Assembly: GCA_963965975.1 (NCBI GenBank)
Contig: OZ014417.1
Span: forward strand, 6,677,821-6,741,820
Reading direction: 5' to 3'
Origin: Xestospongia bergquistia
Lineage: Eukaryota; Porifera; Demospongiae; Haplosclerida; Petrosiidae
DNA: 64,000 nt
Shown here: positions 1 to 12,713 of the stretch, one piece after another
How the letters are laid out: the number at the start of each line of letters is the position of its first letter
How positions within the stretch are numbered: position 1 is the first letter of the stretch
Program-made: the position numbers and the translations under genes
Notes under the pieces: model-generated
Database searches by the model: none
What the model was told of the DNA's origin: nothing
What the model saw: the letters and a program-made list of their open reading frames with translations, nothing else

Positions 1-549
1 AACTCTGTGGTTTAAGAGGTGATCCAGTAGACAATATAGTATGAAGTGTGTCCAACTTATGAGTTAACACTATAAACAATAAGGAAAACATACACACTAA
101 TAAAACACATCATTAAAAGTACATTAGCAGAGATACACATGTAGTATATTAATAATACATGTAATATTATAATGTAGAGCTGTATGGATCAATTTAGTAA
201 ATGAAAATATCACATATTTATTTTGTAATCATTACTATGTTTGTTAAAAATGAAAGAGTACAATTATTAATAATTTCACTACATGATATCACAATAGAGC
301 ATTGTACTATAATGAATGCAGAAACTATAAAACAAAATATAAAATGGAAAGTTAAATGTTCTATATGTGATCACTATCAGCTCATAACAAATGTTAATTG
401 ATTCATTAGTTACAAATGTTAATTGATTCATTAGTTAATAAATATATTTGTAGTTAGACTTATTTGTCCTTTTCTTGCCACATGTTATAATCTAATAGGA
501 TTACTGTCTCTACAGCTGATATCTTGTTATATACAACTGTTATACTTAC
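1..549. other. AT-rich sequence, probably AACS intron
   Basis: This stretch lies 3' of the last visible AACS exon on the minus strand, so it is most likely intron. I see no further AACS exon. A 14-bp phrase around gttaattgattcattag is repeated near 393-435. The short open frame at 201-401 has no recognisable features. Confidence 0.5.
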
Positions 550-929
550 TAGGTGTGATGTCTCTCTCTTCTAAAGCAGCCAGCCATCTTGCTCCAGTAC
601 CAAGTATTGTAATGCTATATAATAAAGATTATGTACTTAGAATTGAAAAGATAACCAACTTTGCATAGAAAGTCAGAAACTCTTTAAGATATGATTGTTA
701 TCATAAAATAAATTTCCATTCAAAGCACTTTATGTGACAAGCTAATTATTAAAAGCTCCACCCCCTACGCTATGAATAATTAATAACTTACCCAAATCTA
801 TCCACACAGTCCCACAATACATTAGGTGAGGGTATAAATGGAGAACCATCATATAATACTATAGTAGCTCCTACTGCTAGAGCTGATACTAACCAATTCC
901 ACATCATCCAACCAGTCTATGTGTGTGAG

Positions 930-971
<42 letters not shown>

Positions 972-3900
972 ATATTTTTTATAATATTAATATCAATTAT
1001 TAGTATACTCACTGTTGTATAATAAAACAGTACATCATTACTGGTCATATTGCCATGCAGCATATGCTCCTTCAGATGTTGTATAAGAGTCCCCTATAGA
1101 AGATATATATATATATATAGTACTAGTAATATACAATATACACATATAATTATATATATAGTACTAGTAATATACAATATATACATATAATTATATATAT
1201 AGTACTAGTAATATACAATATATACTAAAGTGAACTACTAGGTATTATAAGGCCTGTGTGTGAAAAGTGGGTAAGAAAAATTCAACTATATTTTCAATTG
1301 TGTATTTAATATGAGTTTGGCCTAATAGACTTCCATTTAAATAGAATGTTATTATATGTGTGATATAGCTGATATTACAGATCAAACAGTGTGATACAGC
1401 TGATATCATAGATCATCAGTGTGATACAGCTGATATTACAGATCACACAGTGTGATACAGCTGATATTACAGATCAAACAGTGTGATACAGCTGATATTA
1501 CAGATCAAACAGTGTGATACAGCTGATATCATAGATCAAACAGTGTGATACAGCTGATATTACAGATCAAACAGTGTGATACAGCTGATATCATAGATCA
1601 AACAAGTGCTTCTAAGTGACTAACAAGGACAATCTAAGGGACTTGAACAAAATTCAATTATCCTTAGTCATACTGGTAAAAAGGAAGTTAGTCACCTCAA
1701 GTTATAAACAAGACAGTTCTAAGTGCAAGGACTATAGATCATGAAAGCAAAAAAAGTTACTATGTTGTATACAAGTGAGCAGATTGTTATGTAAAAGAAT
1801 TAAGATAACATTACAAACTATGTTAGTAAAGGGTTAAAATAGTGTGCATTGATGACAGTCTACACATATAGTCATGTTTCTATAGACTCACCCCAACAGA
1901 ATGTACCATACATTACATATACATGGACATACTCACCCCAACAGAGTGTACCATACATTACATGTACATGGACATACTCACCCCAACAGAGTGTACCATA
2001 CATTACATGTACATGGACATACTCACCCCAACAGAGTGTACCATACATTACATGTACATGGACATACTCACCCCAACAGAATGTACCATACATTACATGT
2101 ACATGGACATGCTCACCCCAACAGAGTGTACCATACATTACATGTACATGGACATGCTCACCCCAACAGAGTGTACCATACATTACATGTACATGGACAT
2201 ACTCATCCCAACAGAATGTACCATACATTACATGTACATGGACATACTCACCCCAACAGAGTGTACCATACATTACATGTACATGGACATACTCACCCCA
2301 ACAGAGTGTACCATACATTACATGTACATGGACATACTCACCCCAACAGAGTGTACCATACATTACATGTACATGGACATACTCACCCCAACAGAGTGTA
2401 CCATACATTTTGGTGTTCCAGTAGTACCAGAAGAGTACATTATAAATAGAGGATGATTAAAAGGAACCTGTTCAAATGTCAGATCAGAGTTTTCATAGCC
2501 ATCCACAAAATCATCCAATAAAACACTACAAACAAAACAATAAGGAATGTGTACATATATACAATAAACAAGTACACAATAACAACAACATAAATAATAC
2601 AGTAGGTTAGTATTAATACTATGTAAGTATTAAATAGTATATTTATTACATTTAACTACTACTTTCTATTAAGACTAGTCAGGTAGTAATATTCTATAGC
2701 TACAACAATATGTCACATGACCTTCCTTACCAGTTTGGTATCATTGATGTATTAATATCACTACTCTCTTTACAAAATGGATGAAGTACAACTTTCTCTA
2801 AATCTGGTAGCCCTTCAACAACACTTTTCAATTTCTCTAAATGATCATGAATTTTGCCATTATATCTAACAGCATTCACTGAGAATATAATCTTAGGTTG
2901 GATCTGTGTAAATCGATCTAGAACACCCTGTGTATGTATGTGTGTGTGTGTGTTTGTATGTGTGTGTGTTTGCGTATGTATGTATGTATGTGTGTGTGTG
3001 TAAGAAAGATATAAAGTTTGTGAATCAAATGAACATTGACAACAATATACTTTATCATTACTAATGGTCTCCAACACTAAGTACTACTTACAATATATCC
3101 TTTAAATTACTAATATATTTACAATACTATAATGTACTATATATGTATATTAACAATAGTCTTGTATCTTAGTTGGTAAAACTGTCTTGTAATTACAAGT
3201 GTCATGTCAAAGGTCAATGACATGATTTCTCATTAATACTAATTAAACACAATACAATTATGTACTATAATACTAACATGTACTACCTAATATTAACATG
3301 TATTATAATACTAACATGTACATTATAATATTAATATGTATTATAATAACTGGTCTTACTCATGCACGTAAAAAGTTGTCGCCAAAATTTACATATTTTG
3401 TGATTATTCCTGACCAACATGTTTAATTAAGTGTGGTTGATTTGTATGTGTGTGTGACTTATTTTAAATGAATTGTAGGTATCATAAAAATTAAAATCCA
3501 ATAGAAAATACCTACTATATAGTAGTTTCTAATATGAGTATATCTCAAATATAGGTAACATTCTGGTCAGTTCCAATTTTTATTTGCTCTAATATTAAAT
3601 AAACTTTGGTTTTGTAATTAAATTTTGTTGGTGCCTATTCAATTACAAGGCAGTAATCTACCTTGTAAGATTATACAGACAAATATTACCTATAATATAT
3701 TATATAGTATAATATATGTCTTCTTTTAGTGTAGTCATAATATTATTTGGTATACTAGTTACTTACAGTGACTCCAAAATCTGGTGATGTGGAGCTCCAA
3801 GTTGCCCCAATACTTGATGTAGCTAACATTGCTTCAACAGCCAGATTGGAATTAGGGAGATACCCTGTAATAAATGAGATTATTAGCAGCATCATATTTA

Positions 3901-5177
3901 TTAACAGTATTACTAATATAGTGAAGATTTCAACCACTACTTGTATTAATGTAACAATAGAGTATAATATCTTAGGTAATTGACATAGTTTAATTTTACA
4001 GAACTCGCAACTTTTAAAAAATATAAAAATATAATTTGTAATTTTTAGAGTGTCAACTGTTACTTTCACAAAAAAACAACTTTCACATAAATTTATAACA
4101 ACATAGTTCTTGTACACAACTTAACACAATGTACGATATACTAATAACTTACCAACTACTCTATCTCCTGTTTTAACACCAGCAGAACGCAAAGCAGCTG
4201 CCAAGGTAGCCACTCTTTGTTTGAGGTCAGAGAATGTAATGTAACAAGGATCTTGACCTTCACCTAGTAGATATATGAGATCATATTAACAGAGTTAACA
4301 CAGGATTAAGTAATGTAACTATATAATATTAGCAATAAACTTACCATATGTTATCAATGCCACTTTGTCCTGTTGAGGACATTGTAACACATTCTCTGCA
4401 TAGTTCAACTGACAGCCATGAAACCACTCTGGTATCTCTGTAATATTCTTACTAGTGTCCACCACCTACAAGAGAGAAGGACAAGAGATAACTTTACAGT
4501 TACAAAGGTCAAAAGAAGTGACACAAATTTAATGATATTCATAGCTCATGATATTATCTGTACATATCATGTCATTATAAGGGTCACCTCTTCATAAGGT
4601 TGAGAGAACTTAATACCAGAAAAATGAAAAAACTCTTCCCAAAAGATGTCGTACTTCTGAACTGACCACTCCCACAAATCATTATAACTCACTAGAAATA
4701 AATGTGACATATTAACTACTTGTATATGTAGATAATGTTAAAATTCATAAAGATATTATTTTATTAAAACAGCAATTAGGATATAATAATATGACACTAT
4801 ATAATACTGACAAGATACAAAGTGCGAATTTAAGGATATCCTGGAGTATATGACACACTCATTATAATTATGAATGAAACGATCTGTCCCAGGTATGATA
4901 CACAGTCATGTGAATCACTAAATCCCTCCAAATTATATAACACATTTATTTGTGACTTGACTTAGAACATCATATTATAACAAAAAAATTATAGTTTCCT
5001 CCATGATGTCCATGTTAGATGTGATAATATAAGATATATATACTATAACGGTCACATACATGGCTTCTATCAAAACTTACCTAAACAGAGATTATGTTTA
5101 TGGTTGATCGTCTCTCTAAAGGTATCAATACGTGTGTTGTCTTCTGAAGGACTCCACATACACTTTGGACAATCCAT
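550..5177 (-). CDS. AACS: Acetoacetyl-CoA synthetase, 5' ten exons (gene continues left of window)
   Basis: Cytosolic ANL-superfamily enzyme: acetoacetate + ATP + CoA gives acetoacetyl-CoA, feeding lipid synthesis. Ten exons read right to left: 5177-5081, 4691-4588, 4465-4345, 4263-4153, 3864-3767, 2927-2731, 2525-2387, 1093-1013, 916-792, 614-550. All have GT-AG borders and phases that join, giving about 379 residues. Family landmarks in order are an N-terminal MW-P segment, GYLPNS, a WSSTSPDFG block, GVLDRF-QIQPK-IFSV, the adenylate-binding loop SSGTTGTPK (exon 7), [10 protein letters not shown] and GWMMWNW. They match vertebrate AACS closely and in order. The start is the first ATG of the open exon and the N-terminus is family-length. 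The C-terminal half is outside the window. Exon 7 ends inside a minisatellite. A TATA-like CTATATAAAG (minus strand, 5364-5355) lies about 180 bp upstream of the start. Confidence 0.93.
931..968. repeat. (GA)n microsatellite in AACS intron
   Basis: A run of GA dinucleotides sits just upstream (minus strand) of AACS exon 9. On the minus strand it is a CT tract placed as the polypyrimidine tract of that exon's acceptor. Confidence 0.9.
1105..1222. repeat. 41-bp tandem repeat, three copies
   Basis: The phrase tactagtaatatacaatat recurs at 1121, 1162 and 1203, an exact 41-bp period, within an AT dinucleotide-rich intron of AACS. Confidence 0.85.
1358..1604. repeat. 31-bp minisatellite, about eight copies
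   Basis: The unit begins gtgtgatacagctgatatta and continues cagatcaaaca. Copies alternate between a 'ttacag' and a 'tcatag' variant, which suggests unequal exchange between two-unit blocks. It lies in the AACS intron between exons 7 and 8. Confidence 0.9.
1887..2409 (-). repeat. 45-bp minisatellite made from an AACS exon-intron junction, about 12 copies
   Basis: On the minus strand each 45-bp unit contains the last 22 nt of AACS exon 7 (atgtatggtacactctgttggg) followed by the first 23 nt of the intron, starting gtgagt. The copy nearest the exon body carries the real donor (exon end 2387). The others lie inside the intron as near-identical decoy donors. In the AACS reading frame each unit contains a TAA, so using a distal donor would add a premature stop. 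The long open frames across the array in several phases follow from a repeat length divisible by three. Confidence 0.9.
2930..3001. repeat. (GT)n/(ATGT)n microsatellite
   Basis: A compound run of GT and GTAT repeats directly abuts AACS exon 6. On the minus strand it is an ACAC tract ending at the acceptor of that exon. Confidence 0.9.
3260..3352. repeat. Short imperfect tandem repeat (AATACTAACATGTA type)
   Basis: Four imperfect copies of a unit containing 'taatactaacatgta' lie in the intron between AACS exons 5 and 6. Confidence 0.6.
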
Positions 5178-5519
5178 GATGCCTACTAAAGTCTTCTAAT
5201 TTCAAATCTTAAAATCGGATGTTTTAACCGCCAACGCTTGTTTACCACGTGGGTGTCTGATAGGGATTCAGGACTACGGAGATATCCGGAAAAGACTTGC
5301 TCGAATGACTTCTCGTATGATCGTACGATAACTAAGCAGTCACTGTGGTGCTCGCTTTATATAGAGTTTTGACATCCGGTAATGATGTAACATAAAGGAA
5401 ATAATTATCAAAGAGGGTGGACAATACAAGTGCAATATAATACATAACTATATTATAAAGTATTACAATATTATGCGTTGTGCATATTGCACTGCACATA
5501 AGTTATCATGACAGATAAG
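5178..5519. promoter_or_regulatory. AACS upstream region / IgFn-A 3' flank
   Basis: A 342-bp gap between the AACS start (minus) and the IgFn-A stop (minus). It must hold the AACS promoter. It contains several CpG dinucleotides, unusual for this AT-rich window, and a TATA-like CTATATAAAG read on the minus strand at 5364-5355. No gene is seen in it. Confidence 0.45.
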
Positions 5520-8360
5520 TCAGTTGTCTTTAACACGGTCCATCTCAATGTTACTTGGCTTAGCCTTATACCAAGTTTCTGGTCTCATCCAAGTTTCTCT
5601 TCTACTTGTATGCATTTCAATAGTTCCTACAGACAAAAATTTTAAAAAGCATTTATAAATACTAGAATTAACATAATATAAAATAATTATTATGAACAAC
5701 AGTTGAAATTTGATATACAAAGAATGAATCATTACTTCTCTTGTATCGTCGCTTATAGCAACACACAATGATACAAATGATCAATCCTATAATGAAAACA
5801 ACAAGAACAAGACCACCAACAACAGCTGAAACAATGATTATAAACAATGGTAAATCTGTAAAATAAAACGAATAGGGCAGTAAAATTTTTGATAATAATA
5901 GAAGACACAAATCTATAGATAGTTATATGTGTCATAGCTCATACCATCTTTGGCAGTAGCAGGCGTCTGAGATGCAGTAGGTGTCTGAGATGGAGAGGCT
6001 TGAGGCATGAATGGTCCAACAGTGACATCTTCAGAGTTTCCATATTTGTTTCCAGCAATAATTGTAATATAATATTGTCCACTAGGTACTTGAATCATAA
6101 CAGTAATATTGCTATTACTTAGATAATTTGTGTAGACATAGCTCTGATTGTGGACTATATTACCAACAGTGTCAGTAACAGTAACTTTGAATTGAAATGT
6201 CTCTCCACTTTGAACCCCAGAATTCATGAAACGAACTATAATAGTTAATACTCCACTACCAGGGTGAACAGTGATAATAGGCATTGAAGGAGTACCTGTA
6301 AATTATAGAAAAAGTAGTTAAGATAAAATGTTCATGTATCACTTAACTTGTAAAAAACAAGCATAAACAAAACTTCGATGATTTATATATCAATTATATA
6401 TTAAGTAATATATCCTATCTATCATATTCTGAATATATTTCTTCTTACCAGTAATTGGTATAATATTACTAAAGTCTTGAGAGTCCCTTCCAAATTCATT
6501 TTCAACTATAAGTGTGCAGTAATACTTTGTCCCAGCAACAACTGTACCAACTAGTCTTGTAGATCCCACATAATTAGATGAATCAACACATTGGGAACTA
6601 CACTCATACAAGAGATATCGAGACCCTCTTCCACTGCCATAGTCACTACCACTACCACTGCCCAGTGAAAAGTCCATATCAGTTGAACAATATGCTATCA
6701 CTGATAAATGCTGAGTACTTACTCCTCCAGTGTGTTGTAGTTCCCACATAACATCAATGCTTCCATTGAAAGGAGTAAAGTTGATTGCTTTAATACTTGG
6801 AGCTACAGAAAAAGAGAAGAAGTGAAGTTGCTTAAGTTTCAAAACACACGAAGCTATTAATTTAGCTTACGTCCTGTAGAAGTAATGAATGTGATCCAAT
6901 CACTGGGAGTTCCTCCATATGGGAAAAATGTTGATACACCAACCACTGAGACATCGTATATAGTGTTTGGAAGCAATTCTGCTAACATAATATACGTAGT
7001 ATTGGTTGTGTTCATCATATTGGGAACTAAAGGCTGGATTCTGACCATATAATGAGACAGTGGAGGATATCCCAAAAAGCTAGGTGCATCCCAAGACAGA
7101 TCTGCTGTACTTATGCTTATAGTACCCACACTCAAATTGGTAGGAGCTCCAGGAGGTACTAAATAGGATTATGAATATCATAACATCTGTTTATGTTATT
7201 ACAGCTAACTCACAAGCTTCAACCAAATTGATTTCAGTAGATAAGTTTCCTAAGATATTTTGAGCATTAAATCGATATGTACCAAAATCTCCACTTATGA
7301 CATTAGTAATAATTAGCTGTGTTGGAGGAAGCACTTGAAACCGCCCACCAGATAAAATGATATCATCATCACTCTCATTGAACCATGAAGTAATTGGAGT
7401 AGGATTACCACTAAAATTTATAAAGGCAGTAAGAGTGACATTGTCACCAAGATGTGTGTACACAGTCGTGATTACATGAACACCTTCAGGTGCATCTAAT
7501 ACAAATAGATAACATTAACATTAATTATTACAGTAATGGTCATACATAAATAGAATAGACCAAAACTATGACTTACATTGAACATTAAGAGTAAAACTTG
7601 CTGAGTCATTGCCAGCACTATTAGATACAGTCAGCTTATAAACACCAGATTGACTTCTTTTCACATCAGTGAATGTTATGTCATAGTTATTGAGCATAAC
7701 ACTGTTATCTTGTATGCTTTGTCCGTTATATGTCCACACTGAACTAACATAAGGAGAAAAGGGATTGTTGTTAGCACTTTCAAGATTCACTGTAAAATTG
7801 GCACCCTCTGTTTGGCTCATTACATTGTTTGATACAGTCAAAGTGGGTGTTTCTAAATGTGATACACAATCCATGAATAATAGAAATTATTATATATAAT
7901 GGGACAATAATAATATTTATTGTTAGAAAACAATACCTGGAATACCAAAGAGAAATGATTCTGATATTGTATTGCTTGCTTCTGAACACATTAGCTCCAT
8001 TCGATTCATTTGAGCAGTAAATTGGGTAACAGTGATGTTATTGGGATTGCTCACATTAGGCATACCAGACAGAAGAAATGGAAACTCATTTGATATGACA
8101 TTAGTAAAAGTCACATTAGTAATCATTCCATTACTAATATTAACTAATTTCCATTGATGAGCTACCTCGTTTTGAACTCCACCTGACTGGACATATATGA
8201 AGCAGGATACAGTTACATTTTCCTGCCCAATTGTGACTGGTATGATCACTTTGTCTTGACCAGGAACTTTAGCTGGTATTGTGACGACCGAATAGTTCAG
8301 CTGACCATAGTAGCCTTGGATAAGAGTGCTTAGAAATAGGACAATCAATCCAACTGCCAT
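5520..8360 (-). CDS. IgFn-A: type I membrane receptor with Ig and FN3 domains
   Basis: Predicted cell-surface receptor or adhesion protein, 733 aa; ligand unknown. Exons: 8360-7937, 7852-7577, 7495-7214, 7158-6871, 6802-6449, 6295-5945, 5855-5736, 5626-5520. Every intron is phase 1, the signature of shuffled extracellular modules. Order: signal peptide (about 1-20), Ig-like domain (21-141, VSCF...LMCS cysteine pair), Ig (142-233), Ig (234-327), FN3 (328-423), a divergent FN3-like module with HTGG and a Cys pair (424-541), a second FN3-like module plus Pro/Ser/Thr stalk (542-658), TM helix (about 663-685) followed by CCYKRRYKR, and a 35-residue tail containing TWYKAKP. Many N-x-S/T sites. No kinase or other catalytic domain. 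First of five tandem paralogues. It resembles Ig/FN3 adhesion proteins generally; I do not recognise a named orthologue. Confidence 0.85.
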
Positions 8361-8399
8361 TTTTAGATGGAAAGTTCAAGTCGCTTTCTTTTTTAACTA

Positions 8400-8414
8400 G
8401 GGTGTGGCTCGTTA
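8400..8414 (-). promoter_or_regulatory. Shared upstream motif TAACGAGCCACACCC (IgFn-A)
   Basis: On the minus strand this GAGCCACRCC-type motif lies 40-54 bp before the IgFn-A ATG. Related copies precede IgFn-C, -D and -E. Two further ccacacc words lie at 8449-8470. Confidence 0.45.
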
Positions 8415-8416
8415 CA

Positions 8417-8441
8417 GCTAGCTAGCTAGCTAGCTAGCTAG
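8417..8441. repeat. (GCTA)n tetranucleotide repeat
   Basis: Six units of the self-complementary tetranucleotide lie between IgFn-A and IgFn-B, beside the shared upstream motif. Confidence 0.9.
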
Positions 8442-8582
8442 AAGCCAGCCACACCTTCTATCCTGCTACAAGCCACACCCTTTCGATGATATGATTATTG
8501 GGCTACAACAATATAACAAAAAAGTAAAAATCATTTTGAAATGTCAAATACTACTTATTGGGTCAGTTAACTAAGAGTTTTA

Positions 8583-11500
8583 TCAGTCAGTACTAGTATT
8601 ATTTTCTTCTGTTGAAGAAGCAACTGATTTGACATTACCAGGTCCTTCTTCAATATTCACTACAACACATGATGTATCATTATTGTCTTCTGTCACGTCA
8701 GCTGATGTTCCTGTTGTATCCTCAATACCACTAGACAATGGAGTGTTCTCTCTAGGGGTCTCATAGATGTTGTGTTTTGAACTTGAGTTGGAATGGTCTG
8801 GTTTCTGACTCTTTGGATCAGAACACACTTCTGCTTCAAATGTTGTAATAGAACTTTCTTTTCGATCATGAGCTACAATTACTTTAAGAACTGCTGGTTC
8901 AAAGTAAAATTCACTATTTTTTTCAGTGTCTTTTGTTTCTATTGCAAAGAAAACAATCCATATTAAGTTAAGTTAAAGCATATTTTGTATTTTAAAATAA
9001 ATTTGCTGTGTCCAAGATTATACATTTCATTAACTCACTTTGTCTTCTGAGATGGTGTTTGATGCACACACAAAACCCAATAAGTATGATAACTATTATA
9101 ATAAATGCAAGTATGCATCCAATGGCAAGTCCAGCTACTGCACTTGTTGTCAGTAACATACCTGAGTATTGCAAAAATTATTATTATTATTTTTATTATC
9201 AATTTAACAACCTTCTGTATTATCTGTTGGAATGCTGGTTGAAGAGACTGTTGGACTTGGTATAGAAGTCATGGTGACTTGATTAGATATAATTGGACTT
9301 GGGACAGAAGTCATGGTGACTGGACTGGGTATAGTAGTTATTGTGACAGAAGATACAATGTCTGTTGTTAGGGTAATGCTCATAGTTGAGGTTGAAGTGA
9401 GTGATGACGACACAAATGCTACTTGTACAGATTCTATGTTTGCTTTTCCTGACGTTCCATATAAATTTGTAGCTCTGACTTCAATAGAATACATTCCTTC
9501 ATTTAGCTCAACTGCAATTGTCTGGTTTAAGCTGCTGTTATACTGAGGATATGAGTGACTCATATTATAAATGATATCACTTCCATTTCTGACTAGAACA
9601 AGGAATGCAAAACTACTGTTATCAGTGCTGGGAAAACCAGGATACTTTGATCGGACTATGAGGGTAACAGCTCCAGAGTAGACTTCATAAGATACTTGTG
9701 GAGTTGAAGGGATGCCTATTAGAACATTGAGATTAGACTAAAGTTATAATCATTACCTTCAGTGGACAGTAAATCTATGGAATTATTCAGGACATTTCCA
9801 TCTCCATTAGTAACATTAACTAAACATTGGTATCTATCCCCAGCATATATAGGACCTAGTCCTGTTGAATTGTAAAGGCTAACATCATTAATATGGATAA
9901 TATTGTGAATGGTCATGTTATGGTTGCTGTCAGTACAAGTTACTAGTATTAAAGCACTTTCATAGCCTCCAATATGCTTTAGAAACACAGTTACTTCAAT
10001 GTAGCCATCTACAGGTATACCAGTAATCTGTCGAATAGCTGAAACTGCAAAGAATGTATTTGACTGTTATTGTAACAATGTGTTATTTAATGTAATTTTC
10101 AAAATATACTTCCTTTATTAATCAAATAATATACAAACTGGACAAACTTACGTCCATAATGAGTTGTAAAATTTAGCCATGCTAAGTCACTACCTTCCTC
10201 AAAAAAAGGTGCTGTTGCCACAATTGATACATTGTAATAGGTATTTGGGTAAAGATCATGAACAACATAGACTGTTTCACTTGTTGTGATTATTGTATGA
10301 TTTGTGGAATCAGACAGATCTGCTATTGTAAGTTGATAATATGTGAATGAAGGTACTCCTGTCATATTAGGAGCTGACCAGGATAAAACAGCTGTTGTAT
10401 CAGATATGTTAATAGCAACAAAATTAAGTGGAGAGCTTGGCAGTGCTAGAAAAAATACTCCATAGTGTTAGATATACTAATGAAGGACATTACTTGTAGC
10501 TATCATAAGTATGATGTTTGTAAAGATGTGATCTATGTAATTAGTACAGCCAAAAGTATATTCAGCATCATCATTTGATGTAACATTGATGATCACTAAC
10601 TGTCCAGTAGTGTGAATAAGATAGTGTTCAGTACTTGTAGTGATATTTATAGTAATATTTTCCCTAGTAACCGACCAAATACAAAAAAAGGGTGATGATG
10701 GATTTCCATAACTTATATTAGTGAAAGCGGTAATAGTGAGGTTTTCTCCAATTGAGGCAAAAACTTCTGTATCTTTCTTTATCCCACTCGGTCCATCTAC
10801 ACAAAAAACGTTATTTGTAAAACCTATTTAATAGCACTTACATTGAACATTTAGTATAAATTCTCCAACAGCAAATCCAGCAATATTAGACACATTGAGC
10901 CTATATAGTCCTGATTGTGTCCTCTGAACAAAGTTGAATGTAACATTATAATCAGCAACATAAGTCATGTTATTGTTCTCTAATACTTGCCCACCAAAGC
11001 TATTATCACTTTCATAAAAACTTAAAACAGATGTTATAATTGGAGGAAATGGATCATTAGTAGTGTTAGCAAGATTGATAGTGAAATTATCTCCCTCAGT
11101 ATAATTCAATATACCCAGATAGTTCAATGAAGGTAGATCTATTTAGTATGAACAACAAAATGTGACAATACTGAAAACAATATATTGAGTTATGATATTT
11201 TGGTTTGTGTGGTTGATAAACATCTATTTAAAATTACTAAGTGTTACTTTCAATATAGTGTAGTTATTATAACAAAATAATTAAGAGTGTTTTCATGTAT
11301 TTGTGAAAAGTAGAGATATTGATGATGCACACATTTATCAATAAGACTTATTCTAGGATGTTTGATGAACTTACTTGGTAAGCCCAATTGAAATGTAACT
11401 GTTTTGTTGCTAACATTGCACCTCAGTTTTATTCTATCCATGTCTTTAATGAAACTGATAATAGTTAAGTTACTACCTGGAGCTTCACCATCACTGATAT

Positions 11501-11738
11501 GGAAGTTCATTTGAGTATTATTTAGTGTGAAGTCACTGGCATTAAAAAGTAATTCCCAGGAAGTATTCATCCCTGACATAAAACAATAGAGTGATATGTT
11601 ATCATTTTCCATGACTGGAACATAGATTATATCCATGGATTCTCCATTTCCAGGAGGATCAGTTATCACAGTGCCCTGGACCAAAGACAACAATAAAACA
11701 GCCCCAGCAAACAATTTAATGAGCAAACAAGACAACAT
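8583..11738 (-). CDS. IgFn-B: Ig/FN3 membrane receptor with long Ser/Thr-rich tail
   Basis: Paralogue of IgFn-A, 842 aa. Exons: 11738-11375, 11138-10842, 10796-10494, 10445-10152, 10044-9757, 9715-9212, 9161-9039, 8938-8583; all introns phase 1. I chose the ATG at 11738 because it starts directly on a hydrophobic signal peptide (MLSCLLIK...); an in-frame ATG 16 codons upstream would bury it. Order: signal, Ig-like (1-121), Ig (122-220), Ig (221-321), FN3 (322-419), HTGG-type module with 'HIGG' (420-515), FN3-like plus a stalk of about 65 Ser/Thr/Pro residues (516-683), TM (about 690-715), then a 118-residue acidic, Ser/Thr-rich tail with an IYETP motif that could be a phosphotyrosine docking site (inference). 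The donor of exon 6 is weak (GTTGTT) but conserves phase. Confidence 0.83.
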
Positions 11739-12713
11739 CTTTCTTCGTGGCAAACACAAGACATGAATGTATTGTTTACATTCCACAGTGAGATTTATTT
11801 ATGAAAACATATCCTGTTGTGATATTTGTGTCATACAAAACTGAAAACAATAGCTATTGCAAGTATTTAATTGCTTTTATGAGATGCAACAACTTATTTA
11901 TTTATATATTTGTGTATAAATAATTATAATATAATCAAAATTTATAATCTAATATTATTAGACTATTAATAATTATTATATTATATTTATACATAAATAT
12001 ATAAATACATAGGTTGTTGCATCTCATAAAAACAATTAAATATTAACAATAGCTATTGTTAATTCTAAACACAGAAAAATTTATTATATACATGGCAGGA
12101 AACTTATGTAAAATTAACTTGTCAGATATAATCATTGTGAAATCAACATTTTTTATAAATCTCCAATTACATGTATGCATTTATTATTAACCAATTAAAA
12201 CGTCTGTTCATCATAAGCATACATAGATACTATGAGTATAATAACTGCTATGAATTAAACTATAATAAGAAACAAAACAACACAATGAACAGTATCATTG
12301 ATATACACTCCCTCATAGCTAATAAAGTGATGTATATGTATTATATATAGCAATTAACTGAAATTTATGTAAGGGTAACATCATACATTTTTTATAAACA
12401 GGTATATATATATATATAAAGCAGTGTACATACATCATAGCTGTACTTTGCTTGCTTTTGTCATAATTTCACTCATAGCAGCTATGACTGAAACCTATTG
12501 GAACTATAGAACATTATTGGTTAAAACTACCAGTACTAGTAATGCATACAATGAAAGATTTCTAAACATTTGCATAGCTTTATAATGGTTTTCTAAGGCA
12601 TTCATATAGGTTTTAGACCATTCAATTTGAAAAATTCCCTGTGTTTAAAGGGAATGATTTTATAATGGGATATGAACATTAGTCTTGTCACTGATATATC
12701 TTCCTTTTCTACA
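11739..12713. other. Intergenic region between IgFn-B and IgFn-C
   Basis: Contains the IgFn-B promoter side and the IgFn-C 3' flank. Apart from the foldback element at 11846-12060 and a short TA run near 12404-12418, I see no gene. The GAGCCACRCC motif found before the other cluster members is not evident here. Confidence 0.5.
11846..12060. mobile_element. 215-bp foldback MITE with about 50-bp terminal inverted repeats
   Basis: The left end starts aacaatagctattgcaagta and the right end, reverse-complemented, starts aacaatagctattgttaata. The arms continue matching through 'ttatgagatgcaacaac'. The centre is pure AT. It has no coding capacity, so it is a non-autonomous element. No target-site duplication can be separated from the palindromic ends. 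Confidence 0.75.

Noticed and set aside
201..401. Small plus-strand gene of 66 codons
   Set aside because: AT-rich low-complexity sequence in the presumed AACS intron, with no domain, signal or paralogue.
1358..2409. CRISPR-like array
   Set aside because: Units follow each other without unique spacers, and the host is clearly eukaryotic.
1849..2456. Long open frames on both strands coding for 15-residue repeats
   Set aside because: They come from a 45-bp minisatellite, whose length is divisible by three, so several frames stay open. The real coding content is the end of AACS exon 7 in a different frame, which has a TAA in every unit.
11846..12060. microRNA precursor
   Set aside because: The arms are about 50 bp but the loop is over 100 bp of AT; a foldback MITE explains it better. 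Small-RNA data could overturn this.
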